Part shown: positions 1-7,663 of the stretch, in pieces
How the letters are laid out: the number at the start of each line of letters is the position of its first letter
Numbering within the stretch: the first letter of the stretch is position 1
NCBI RefSeq assembly: GCF_001898575.1
Contig: NZ_MKUD01000029.1
Location: 1 to 64,000, forward strand
Source of the DNA: Spirosoma sp. 48-14
GTDB lineage: Bacteria > Bacteroidota > Bacteroidia > Cytophagales > Spirosomataceae
DNA length: 64,000 bases
Direction of reading: 5' to 3'
Program-made: the position numbers and the translations under genes
Notes under the pieces: model-generated
Told to the model about the DNA's origin: nothing
Databases searched by the model: none
Seen by the model: only the letters and a program-made list of their open reading frames with translations

Positions 1-26
1 TTCTCATGCGTTCTTCTGGGTTCGTT

Positions 27-60
27 CGCCCGCGAACACAGTGGCTGTTGGGCTGCTCCA
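27..60. other. Possible attC remnant or cassette-fusion scar
   Basis: GTTGGGC at 47-53 is followed by the same CTGC and GGGACGTGC sequence that follows the full attC copies. The preceding bases do not match the usual right arm (CCCTCGTTTG). Instead GGCTGT stands directly before it, as it does just before the left arm of attC C. This looks like a junction where most of an attC was lost, or a divergent copy cut by the window edge. Confidence 0.3.
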
Positions 61-107
61 ACTTTCCACCGGGACGTGCTGCCTGTCGCCCAAGACCCCA
101 AAACGCA

Positions 108-536
108 CTAAACTTCTACGTATCTAATCAGTTTTGCGACACCAGTGTCTTCGTAAAAGACGATACTCCCACAATATTGAGAAAGGTAGTGTAAGAATTC
201 AAGTATTGCTTGGTCATCACCGCGTTCAAACTGAAGGCAGCTCACTTTGTCGGTGTCAGCCCCGACATCTTCGATATATATGGGTGTTTTTAAATCGTCA
301 GCTTTGAACAAACCACAAACCCATTTATTCCTGCCGTTTTCTTCAACAATTCCTTCGCCTTCTACTACGTATGAAGTCTGAACGGCGGCCGATTTAACTT
401 GTTGAAGCGTAGGGTAGTCGAACGGTGGTGTGCTGGCAAGAACAAGACCAATCTCTGCCGCAAGTATTTGTGTGTTACCGTCCTCTTTGTTGTCATAAAA
501 AACGCGCTCTGGAAAGCCAAACTTTAGTACGCCCAT
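108..536 (-). CDS. Hypothetical cassette protein (142 aa)
   Basis: I do not recognise this family. The protein is small and acidic, with no signal peptide or membrane segment, and alternates short beta-like stretches with one helix near residues 108-120. It is the only gene in its cassette. The stop lies 55 bp from the remnant box at 47-53 and the start 132 bp from attC A, the same layout as the other coding cassettes. An immunity-like or accessory role would fit integron cargo, but nothing in the sequence shows it. Confidence 0.6.
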   Translation of the reverse strand: MGVLKFGFPERVFYDNKEDGNTQILAAEIGLVLASTPPFDYPTLQQVKSAAVQTSYVVEGEGIVEENGRNKWVCGLFKADDLKTPIYIEDVGADTDKVSCLQFERGDDQAILEFLHYLSQYCGSIVFYEDTGVAKLIRYVEV

Positions 537-667
537 ATACTATTTTCTGCCTAATTAGAACATTTCTCGTGTCGACCGAAACTGGCCAACGAGCCAAAAT
601 CGCCCTGTTACGGGACGTGCCCCCTGTCGCACATGATCCGACCACTACGCTATTGGCTGTCTGGCGC

Positions 668-754
668 ACCCAACACCCACAGGGGTTGATGGCTGATTGA
701 ACTACTCAAAATTACGAACGTAACCTCAACCTTTACACCCTCATTTGGTTGGGC
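668..754 (-). repeat. attC-like site A
   Basis: 87 bp. Outer boxes are ACCCAAC (668-674) and GTTGGGC (748-754). The inner arms do not match: the left is CAGGGG and the right CCCTCAT, so this copy looks hybrid. Its loop resembles that of site F. Confidence 0.65.
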
Positions 755-1118
755 TGCTCTGACTCTCCCTCGGGACGCGCTCCCTGTCGCCGGAACGGTG
801 ACAGCGCGGAGCCAATCAACAACGCACCCAACCGCTTAAAGCTGAACGCGAAGCCTTTTTTACTACGTTGCAGACCCGCGCCAAGCGTTTTCACTACGTT
901 GTTGTGGGGCGATTGCCCTGTCGAACGCTACGTTGTCAACGAGCCAAAAGGCTGGCTTGTCAAGGCGTTTCTCGTGTCGCAGGTGACCAAAAAGCCCCCC
1001 AACTCCGGCGTTCAGGATGTCGACCGAAACCGCCCAACGAACCCCAAAGCTGACCCGTCGAGACGTGCGGCCTGTCGACCGGAAGCCGACTAATACGTTG
1101 TTTATTGCTGTTGAGTTC
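755..1118. other. ORF-less cassette 1 (related to the cassettes at 1206, 5954 and 6394)
   Basis: No reading frame here is convincing: the open frames run into attC sequence and share no protein similarity with a known family. A block at 784-870 (CTGTCGCCGGAACGGTGACA, then GCGGAGC, an AACGCACC-like stretch and GCGAAGCC) recurs in the three other ORF-less cassettes. The match to the 6394 cassette continues through CTTTTTTACTACGTT and CGCCAAGC. Conserved non-coding cassettes could specify a small RNA; no promoter or terminator is obvious. Confidence 0.45.
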
Positions 1119-1205
1119 ACCCAACGCCCGCGAGGGCTGATGGATGAGCGAGTCACCTGACTGAATGCGAACCGCCTGAACCTTTACACCCTCGTTTGGT
1201 TGGGC
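1119..1205 (-). repeat. attC-like site B
   Basis: 87 bp. ACCCAAC (1119-1125) and GTTGGGC (1199-1205). The inner stem CGAGGG/CCCTCG is fully complementary. Between them lie the conserved TGATGGATGA and CCTTTACA segments and a variable loop. Confidence 0.7.
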
Positions 1206-1561
1206 TGCCACGCTTGCCCTCGGGACGAGCGTCCTGTCGCCGGAACGGTGACAGGCGCGGAGCAAATCAACAACGCACCTAGCCGCTTAAAGCCGAAGCG
1301 CGAAGCCGGACCGACTGGTTTTTGCCGAGCACGAAGCCCAAAACTGGCCTGTCGGGGCGGCTGGCTTGTCGCACACCCGCTTTTTGAAACTGGCCCAGCC
1401 GGGGCCATTCTCGTGTCGACCGCAACCCAAAAGCTACCTAATTCAGGCGTTCATGCTGTCGACGGAAAGCCGACCAACCAGCCAAACAGCCCGCCTTCGG
1501 GACGCGCTGATTGTCGCACGCGACCCCACCGCTACGTTCTTTTTCATGCTTTTGGCTGTCC
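1206..1561. other. ORF-less cassette 2
   Basis: No credible gene. It shares the block CTGTCGCCGGAACGGTGACA (from 1234), an AATCAACAACGCACC stretch and GCGCGAAGCC with the cassette at 755. It also holds several TGTCG-centred degenerate repeats spaced about 40-60 bp apart. Confidence 0.45.
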
Positions 1562-1649
1562 ACCCAACGCCAACAGGGGTTGATGGATGAAGATGCAAGA
1601 TAACTGAACAACAAGAACTTGCAACCTTTACACCCCTGTTTGGTTGGGC
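1562..1649 (-). repeat. attC-like site C
   Basis: 88 bp. ACCCAAC (1562-1568) and GTTGGGC (1643-1649). The inner stem CAGGGG/CCCCTG is complementary, and GCAAG/CTTGC in the loop forms a further stem. Confidence 0.7.
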
Positions 1650-1716
1650 TGCCAGCCCTCCCTCGGGACGTGCTCCCTGTTACCCGAGACGCCCCATCTC
1701 TAACCGTTTATAGAAC

Positions 1717-2280
1717 TCAGTTTAATACGTATCCTGTGTCAGCGTCAATTTCAAAAGTTTGTTCGTCCCAATTAGTAGCATAAATGACGTTGTCTTTAAT
1801 GGTAAACGTATCTCTTCCGGTTGGCGTGGTAAAAATATCATTCCCTGAAAACTGCCAAACTATCCGCCCCTCACTATCAATCCTGCTAATCTCCAATTCA
1901 CCGTGGATAAGAAAATTATTCTTATAACTAAAGATTTCAAAGCAGGTAGCTGGATCAACTTTTGTCTGCCAGCGCAAGGTGAGGTCAGGTAAAGTCAAAC
2001 TAAAAACCGAGTCAGCACAACAGATAGTTAGGGCGTTATCCAGTATAACACAGCAATGTTCATGAATACCTGTTTTACCGCCTGATGCAGCAATGCAGAC
2101 TTGCTTAATTAGCTCCCCGTCCACATCGGTAGTCTTAATTCCGTGCTGGGTCAAGATAAACCGTTGAAGGTTGTTAGAGGCATAGTAATGGTCATACTTT
2201 ACCACATTGTCAGCCGACGCAGGATTGTAATTCATGTCGTCATAGATGTCAATCTCAAAATCTGAGTAAGTCAAATGCAT
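1717..2280 (-). CDS. Hypothetical cassette protein, beta-rich (187 aa)
   Basis: The family is not recognised. The protein is soluble, with no signal peptide, and rich in beta-strand-like segments and tryptophan/aspartate turns (DLTLRWQTK, GRIVWQFSGND, YATNWDEQTFEIDADTG). The spacing suggests a few blades of a propeller-like fold, and the last segment recalls PQQ-type repeats; this is only a visual impression. It is the sole gene in its cassette, with the stop 68 bp from attC C and the start 170 bp from attC D. Confidence 0.65.
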   Translation of the reverse strand: MHLTYSDFEIDIYDDMNYNPASADNVVKYDHYYASNNLQRFILTQHGIKTTDVDGELIKQVCIAASGGKTGIHEHCCVILDNALTICCADSVFSLTLPDLTLRWQTKVDPATCFEIFSYKNNFLIHGELEISRIDSEGRIVWQFSGNDIFTTPTGRDTFTIKDNVIYATNWDEQTFEIDADTGYVLN

Positions 2281-2449
2281 ATCAACGTTTATCTTGTCGA
2301 CGAGTGGCTGGACCTGGAATTCTAGATCTGTCTAATCGGGGCGTTTCCGTTGTCGACCGAAGCCTCCCAGCGAGCCAAACGTCCTGCCTTTGAGACGCGC
2401 TTACTGTCAAACGAGAAACAGCAAACACGCTTTGCTTTCTGTTTGCATC

Positions 2450-2536
2450 ACCCAACGACCATGAGGGCTGATGGATGGGGAGACCACTCCAGACAACGAA
2501 CGTAGTGTCAACCTTTACACCCTCATTAGGTTGGGC
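2450..2536 (-). repeat. attC-like site D
   Basis: 87 bp. ACCCAAC (2450-2456) and GTTGGGC (2530-2536). The inner stem ATGAGGG/CCCTCAT is complementary. The loop resembles that of site I (GGAGACCACT). Confidence 0.7.
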
Positions 2537-2614
2537 TGCCCTGCTTTCCGCTGGGACGTGCTCCCTGTCGACAGAAAGCTAACCTACGCAGAGCGCACAA
2601 ATACAATTATGTTG

Positions 2615-3393
2615 TCAGGCGTCCCCATTAACAAAAACTTCTGAGTAGGTATGCTTAGTCAGGTTTACTTTAACTCCCAAATGACAGCTACCTCCATCGC
2701 GAAAGTGAATCATCATCTCATATTCAAAGTCTTTATTTGTGTCTCTGCCTTTACAATGGCAAGCAATATAAACCTCTTTTTCTTGGCTGACGTTGAGCAC
2801 CGCCGTAACTTGTTTGCAATAGCTATCTATTGGCTTTTCAAGTTTGGCTTTATTTCTTTCAAAATAATTTCTTAACTGCCTGTCCACCTCAGCTAATTCT
2901 TGTTGGGTCAAATCATAGGGTTTCACGCTTTGGGGGAAGTAATTGTAATGCTTGGAATCATACATAAATAGCGCATACGATTTTGAGGCCAGAGAGTCAG
3001 AAACAGAAGGCATTATTGGCTTTCTTATTTTCAATTTTAATGGAAATTTAGCTTCTACAAACTCGATAAAGTTATTTTTAAGGACTGCTTTCTGGCTATT
3101 TACTGGCTTAAACTGGAAAGGGGTGAAATAAATTGTATCGTTCGTTAGCCGACAGAAGCCATCAAACTTTTCAGTTTTTTCATAATTCGGGCTCTGCTCG
3201 TGAATAGTGAATGTATAGGTACTATCAGAGTATAATTTAAAGTTCATGTTTAAACCAGAGTCATATTGTTTAAACCAGAGTCATATTGATTTTCGGCAAC
3301 GAGCTTTTCGACCTTTTTAGTAGCAGAGGTGTCACTATTACATTGAAGAAGCAGTCCTGAGACTGTTACAATTATTAGAACTGTAGACTTCAT
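2615..3393 (-). pseudogene. Lipoprotein-like cassette gene broken by a 20 bp tandem duplication
   Basis: The 210 aa frame starting at 3247 lacks a natural N-terminus. Just upstream, from an ATG at 3391-3393, a short frame encodes a signal-like peptide, MKSTVLIIVTVSGLLLQC, followed by a polar linker. It then runs into a tandem 20 bp repeat (3247-3266 and 3267-3286) and stops at 3250-3252. Removing one repeat unit joins the two frames exactly into a 252 aa protein, so I read this as one lipoprotein gene inactivated by slippage, or a phase-variable one. The glutamine before the cysteine makes the lipobox atypical. The body (FCRLTNDTIYF, MIHFRDGGSCHLGVKVN) matches no family I know. With the restored start, the distance to attC E is about 180 bp, like the other cassettes. 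Confidence 0.75.
3247..3286. repeat. Perfect 20 bp tandem duplication
   Basis: Two identical 20 bp units, TGTTTAAACCAGAGTCATAT, abut at 3247-3266 and 3267-3286. Because 20 is not a multiple of three, the second copy shifts the frame of the lipoprotein-like gene. Confidence 0.95.
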
Positions 3394-3573
3394 ACTGGAT
3401 TATAAAGTTGCAAGCCTGTTTTGTCAACCGGAACCCAACCACTGAGATTTTGAAATTGTCCTCACCGGCGATTGTCCTGTCGCACAAAAGATGACAAACA
3501 AACTTAACTTCCATAACGAGTCTTGCAACTTGTCGCCCAGAAGCCCGACTTTGAAGCACATTTTGGACTTTTC

Positions 3574-3659
3574 ACCCAACGACCGCGAGGGCTGATGGTG
3601 AGCGAGTCACTCGACTGAACGCACACAAACTCAACCTTTACACCCTCGTTTGGTTGGGC
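3574..3659 (-). repeat. attC-like site E
   Basis: 86 bp. ACCCAAC (3574-3580) and GTTGGGC (3653-3659). The inner stem CGAGGG/CCCTCG is complementary. The TGATGG segment is one repeat shorter than in site B. Confidence 0.7.
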
Positions 3660-3716
3660 TGCAAACTCTCCTGTGGGACGTGCTTCCTGTCGCCGAGAAG
3701 CGACCCATGCGAATTT

Positions 3717-4388
3717 TTATTTGGCATCTAATTGAAACGCTTCTTTTTTGAGACCGTTTCCGAATATAAAAAGAAATTGCTCAATATTTTCTCCTTCAAT
3801 GTTTAATTGTTTAGATAAATCTCCAAGCATTTCCACGTATTCAAAATACTTACTTTCGGCATTACTGTAACTAATTCGACTCAATGCTTTAAAATTACTG
3901 TAAAACTTACTTGATAAGACATCAATTACTCTTTGGTCTAAAATTAAGCATTGATTGTCGTTGAGTCGAACTTTGAAAAAATATAGTAATTTGCTGTATG
4001 TCGACAAGCCAAGACCAGGCACAGCTTTAAAAGCTTGAATTACTTCTTCGAAATCTTGCGAGTTTTGATATTTTTGAATACTAAATTCTTTGATTGCTTT
4101 TTCTATAATTTCGATATTAATAAGAATATTGACAAAGTGATTTCCGCGCATACCTCTTGGGTATCCCCAATAAATTGTTTTAATAATTCTCTCCCTTACG
4201 TCTTTGGTATTAAAAATATCTTGTCTGCATATACTGACAGTCTCTTTGTTCTCGAATAGCTTGTCATTCATTTTTTCAAGCCAGTCTATTTTAGATTCTG
4301 CTTTCCGCCAATTGCTACGTTTTGTTTTGAAACATTGCTGTTGCACTGGCAAATGGGTAATCAGTGTGTGGAATGTATTTATATTCAT
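3717..4388 (-). CDS. HhH/OGG-fold DNA glycosylase-like protein (223 aa)
   Basis: The C-terminal half carries a helix-hairpin-helix-like segment, VPGLGLSTYSKLLYFF (about residues 123-138), followed by LILDQRVIDVL with an aspartate at 151. That order recalls the HhH and catalytic Asp of OGG1-type DNA glycosylases and of the OGG-fold proteins found near defence genes. YWGYPRGMRG at 73-82 is a further distinctive motif. I see no clear equivalent of the OGG1 catalytic lysine, so lyase activity is uncertain. The stop lies 58 bp from attC E. The 331 bp between the start and attC F (4389-4719) hold only degenerate TGTCG-centred repeats. The gene is AT-rich compared with the surrounding non-coding cassette sequence. 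Confidence 0.6.
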   Translation of the reverse strand: MNINTFHTLITHLPVQQQCFKTKRSNWRKAESKIDWLEKMNDKLFENKETVSICRQDIFNTKDVRERIIKTIYWGYPRGMRGNHFVNILINIEIIEKAIKEFSIQKYQNSQDFEEVIQAFKAVPGLGLSTYSKLLYFFKVRLNDNQCLILDQRVIDVLSSKFYSNFKALSRISYSNAESKYFEYVEMLGDLSKQLNIEGENIEQFLFIFGNGLKKEAFQLDAK

Positions 4389-4719
4389 ACCCTGCTATTA
4401 GAAACAAAATCTCTTCTTTATTATCACATTGAACGTACCTGTCATTTTGGGGCGTTTCCATTGTCACACGCAACCCACCTAACCTGTTAAAGCCCAAGTT
4501 TTGGGGCGGCTGGCTTGTCGCCAGGACTTAGCAAACTTGCTTTTAGTTGAGTTGGCCTGACCGGGGCGTTTCTTGTGTCGTAGGTGACCCCAAAGCTGAC
4601 CCACTTCGGCGTTTCTCGTGTCGACCGAAACCCGCCCAAAGAGCCAAAAAATTACCCTAATGAGCCGTGCGGCCTGTCACACGCGACCCGGCACACGACC
4701 TTTTATAACTGTTTGCAAC

Positions 4720-4806
4720 ACCCAACACCTATGAGGGTTGATGGATGATAACGCTACGTAAAACTACGGACGTAACACCAACCTTTACACCCTCATTTGG
4801 TTGGGC
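4720..4806 (-). repeat. attC-like site F
   Basis: 87 bp. ACCCAAC (4720-4726) and GTTGGGC (4800-4806). The inner stem ATGAGGG/CCCTCAT is complementary, and ACGTA/TACG-type pairing occurs in the loop. Confidence 0.7.
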
Positions 4807-4854
4807 TGCCAAGCCTGACCATGGGGCGTGTATCCTGTCGACGGAAGGCTACCC

Positions 4855-5661
4855 TTACTTATCACTTGTTAACTTTTGCTGAATGTTCGTTATAAAATCA
4901 ACCGAAACACCTGCAACCTTAGCAATTCGTTCTACTGAAAAATCGGTGTCATTCAATAAGTTAGTTACGAACTTAATCTGCTCTTTCTCTTGGGCTACCA
5001 TATAAGCCGCATCCTTCTCTATACTTACAAATTTGGCGATACTATCCATAGCGAGTTCTCCGAGTGTTTGTCCTAAGTTACGCAACTGCGCCAACACGCG
5101 CAATTGACTGAAATACCTTTTTAACGCCAAATCCCCTTGGGTCGTTTCTTCAACACGACGAATGATTTGATGCAGAACCGTTTCGGGACTTTCGCCCCTG
5201 AAATTAGCCAGAACGCCCAGAATTACTTCTTCGGGCTGTTCCGATTGAAGAAACGTGTGATAATCAAGGTCGGTGAAGGCAATGAGGGGAAACTCATAGT
5301 GCATCAACTCACTTTCATAACGAGTTTCCATTTTGGGCACGCCGGCCCCCAGAAATAATACATACTGGCGAATGGGGATTTTATACTTACGCGCCAGCAT
5401 GATGTGATAATCGGCCATTCGATAGACCATCTCCGGCTCATCGACCAACTGAAATTCCAGATGCAGCACAAAAGTCTTGCCTTGGTTGTCGGTGATTTTC
5501 TTCAATACATCGGGCTTGCGCTCCTTGGTGTGCTGAATGTCATCGGGCAATTCTTCTGATTTAACAGCCGTGATACCGAGAATATTTTGCATCAAACTCG
5601 GAATAACGGCTTCGATGTTTTCTTTAAAAATCTTGTCGTACTGGCTGGCCTGTTTACCCAT
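4855..5661 (-). CDS. Rpn-family recombination-promoting nuclease / PD-(D/E)XK putative transposase
   Basis: This 268 aa protein has the layout of the Rpn (YhgA-like, PDDEXK) family, whose members are DNA endonucleases linked to RecA-independent recombination. The probable catalytic residues are D51 in RKPDVL and E69-x-Q71 in HLEFQ. The middle, YHIMLARKYKIPIRQYVLFLGAG, and the low-complexity helical C-terminus, which ends in a short HTH-like segment (ERIAKVAGVSVDFI), are typical. Length is normal for the family and the gene is intact. It is the only gene in its cassette, with the stop 49 bp from attC F. As array cargo it could be a selfish or phage-related gene; whether it affects cassette movement is unknown. 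Confidence 0.8.
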   Translation of the reverse strand: MGKQASQYDKIFKENIEAVIPSLMQNILGITAVKSEELPDDIQHTKERKPDVLKKITDNQGKTFVLHLEFQLVDEPEMVYRMADYHIMLARKYKIPIRQYVLFLGAGVPKMETRYESELMHYEFPLIAFTDLDYHTFLQSEQPEEVILGVLANFRGESPETVLHQIIRRVEETTQGDLALKRYFSQLRVLAQLRNLGQTLGELAMDSIAKFVSIEKDAAYMVAQEKEQIKFVTNLLNDTDFSVERIAKVAGVSVDFITNIQQKLTSDK

Positions 5662-5865
5662 GAGGCAAAACTAACCGAAATAGCCAAAACTTGCCAAACA
5701 GGAAAGTTTCCTCTGTCGCTCGCGACCTGCCTAACTTGTCGAAGTCCAACCTACGGGTCGATTCTCGTGTCAACCGGAGCCGGAAGTGAACTCCTAAAAG
5801 CTGGCTGTCCGAGCTGGGCCTCGTGTCAACCGACGACGGCAAACACGCCACTACTTAGCCGGACC

Positions 5866-5953
5866 ACCCAACACCCATGAGGGTTGATGGATGAGCACGC
5901 AAGCTAACTGAACACGACCAACTTGCAACCTTTACACCCCTGTTTGGTTGGGC
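5866..5953 (-). repeat. attC-like site G
   Basis: 88 bp. ACCCAAC (5866-5872) and GTTGGGC (5947-5953). The inner arms do not match: the left is ATGAGGG and the right CCCCTGT. This is the opposite combination to site A. The loop resembles sites C and H. Confidence 0.65.
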
Positions 5954-6305
5954 TACCAGCCTTCCCAACCGGCGAGCGTCCTGTCGCCCGGCAGGGTGAC
6001 AGCGCGAAGCGGGCAAAACGCACAGATCCACTTTTCAGACCAGCGCGAAGCCCTTCTGCTAGGTCTCGAATTTACGCTTTGTCAGCTTGCCAAACCACTG
6101 CGTTTCTCGTGTTGCACGAGACCCAAAAAACGGGCTAACTCAGGCGTACCCTTTGTCAACCGAAACCGCCCAATGAGCCCAAAAGCCTGATCGCTGCGGC
6201 TTGCAAGCTGTCGACCGAAACCCGGAAATGGAAGCCCAAACTTACCCACCAGGGCGATCAACCTGTCGCCCGTAACCCGCCTTGCACTCACATCTTGTCT
6301 GGCTC
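5954..6305. other. ORF-less cassette 7
   Basis: No credible gene. The segment 5981-6053 (CTGTCGCCCGGCAGGGTGAC, AGCGCGAAGC, CAGCGCGAAGCCC) resembles the conserved block of the other ORF-less cassettes but is more diverged. TGTCG-centred repeats follow. Confidence 0.4.
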
Positions 6306-6393
6306 ACCCAACGACCACAGGGGTTGATGAATGAGCACGCTACCTGACTGAACACCAACCACTTGCAACCTTTACACCCCTGTTTGGTTGGGC
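6306..6393 (-). repeat. attC-like site H
   Basis: 88 bp. ACCCAAC (6306-6312) and GTTGGGC (6387-6393). The inner stem CAGGGG/CCCCTG is complementary. Confidence 0.7.
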
Positions 6394-6717
6394 TGCCTGG
6401 CGTCCCAACCGGCGAGCGTCCTGTCGCCGGAACGATGACAGACGCGGAGCGATTAACAACGTACGAAATCCGCTGAAAACCGAGCGAGAAGCCCTTTTTT
6501 ACTACGTTTCAGATCTGCGCCAAGCTGTTTGCTAGGTTGTCGCGGGGCAATTGCCTTGTCGACCGCTACTTGGCCAACTTGCTTTTATCAGCTTGCCCAA
6601 CCGGGGCGCTTCTCGTGTCGACCGGAACCTGACCAACGAGCCAAACCGTTCTGTCGCGGGACGATGACCCTGTCGACCGAGACACAGCCACTACGTTGTT
6701 TTTTAGCTTGTTGCTCC
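6394..6717. other. ORF-less cassette 8
   Basis: No credible gene. The block 6421-6530 closely follows the cassette at 755: CTGTCGCCGGAACGATGACA, GCGGAGC, AACAACG, GAAGCCCTTTTTTACTACGT and TGCGCCAAGC in the same order and spacing. The two are clearly related non-coding cassettes. Confidence 0.45.
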
Positions 6718-6804
6718 ACCCAACGCCCGCGAGGGTTGATGGATGAGGAGACCACTTCAAACAACAAATGCAGCGTCAACCTTTACACCCTCGTTTGGTT
6801 GGGC
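6718..6804 (-). repeat. attC-like site I
   Basis: 87 bp. ACCCAAC (6718-6724) and GTTGGGC (6798-6804). The inner stem CGAGGG/CCCTCG is complementary. Confidence 0.7.
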
Positions 6805-6849
6805 TGCTTGGCCTCCTTTGGGGCGAGCTGCCTGTCGCTGGGAAACTGC

Positions 6850-7452
6850 CTATGTGATTCTAAAGTAAGTGGTAAATTTACCCGTATCTCGATATCTGTA
6901 AACTTCGTAATAAGGTTCACCGCCGAAAATCGTGCAAAATAAAAACTCATTACTGCCATCATATTGAAGTGGCTCATTGTCATCAGGCCAAATCATTGAC
7001 CAACCTCCCTCGATAATGAAATTATCTTCGTCAAAATAGAGAGGATAATTATCCATCCACCAATTTACGTAATCCTGGCCTACAGGATCTTTGAAATTAT
7101 CATTAAACCCCCAGTCTTTCTGCCAATTGTTTTCTGCTAACCAAGTCGAAATCTGCAAGTCACCAAAGTAAAAGACATAGTCTAAAGATGGATAAGACTT
7201 AATATTATGCTTTGTCAAGGGAATACATTGGGTGCCTGCTAATAAGTCCCAGACATTATCCTGCTGAGCAAAACTTACTTTACAATTTTTCTCTGTGATA
7301 CCCCACCACTCATTCTGATAATTTACAATCAGTTTCAAATCGCCTTCTAAAATCCAGTAAGCGTCCTGTCTTTGGTTTTCTTCAGAAAGCTTGTATAGAA
7401 AACTGTCTTGAGAAATAGACTCTGCAAAATTGATAAGATAATCTACTGTCAT
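6850..7452 (-). CDS. Hypothetical cassette protein (about 200 aa)
   Basis: The family is not recognised. The protein is acidic, aromatic-rich and soluble, with many Trp, Tyr and Asp residues (YVNWWMDNYPLYFDEDNFI, GGWSMIWPDDNEPLQYDG). I chose the ATG at 7452 (MTVDYLINFAES) because the frame above it, open to 7503, is short, AT-rich and not protein-like; starts at 7479 and 7503 are also possible. It is the sole gene of the last cassette, with the stop 46 bp from attC I. The composition recalls immunity-type cassette proteins, but that is only an impression. Confidence 0.6.
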   Translation of the reverse strand: MTVDYLINFAESISQDSFLYKLSEENQRQDAYWILEGDLKLIVNYQNEWWGITEKNCKVSFAQQDNVWDLLAGTQCIPLTKHNIKSYPSLDYVFYFGDLQISTWLAENNWQKDWGFNDNFKDPVGQDYVNWWMDNYPLYFDEDNFIIEGGWSMIWPDDNEPLQYDGSNEFLFCTIFGGEPYYEVYRYRDTGKFTTYFRIT

Positions 7453-7663
7453 ATAAGTACTTCGGTGGAGTAAAAACATTATTGTCTGGCTTTCAGACTG
7501 CAACCTGTCGCCTGGAATTGCCCTAACTCGCTTTTAAACTTGCCCAACTGGGGTGTTCAAATTGTCGCACGGAATCCGGAAATGGAAACCAAACGCTACC
7601 CTGCGAGACGTGCGGCCTGTCGCCGAGACGCTGGACTTTGAAACACTGCTTTTTGGCCGGAAC

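Noticed and set aside
863..1156. A minus-strand open frame of about 97 codons across cassette 1 and attC B
   Set aside because: It runs through the attC hairpin, has no plausible start signal, and its peptide reflects the repeated GC-rich motifs. Equivalent frames at 1200-1583 and 6529-6942 fail for the same reasons.
3338..3559. A minus-strand frame of 73 codons overlapping the start of the lipoprotein-like gene
   Set aside because: It is in a different frame from the signal peptide and crosses the cassette non-coding repeats; the lipoprotein reading explains the region better.
4315..4497. A minus-strand frame of 60 codons upstream of the HhH/OGG-like gene
   Set aside because: It overlaps the real gene in another frame and extends into the repetitive cassette 5' region; no family match is visible.
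668..6804. CRISPR array
   Set aside because: The repeats are 86-88 bp and spaced 0.3-1.1 kb apart with genes between them, and there are no cas genes. This is not a CRISPR layout.
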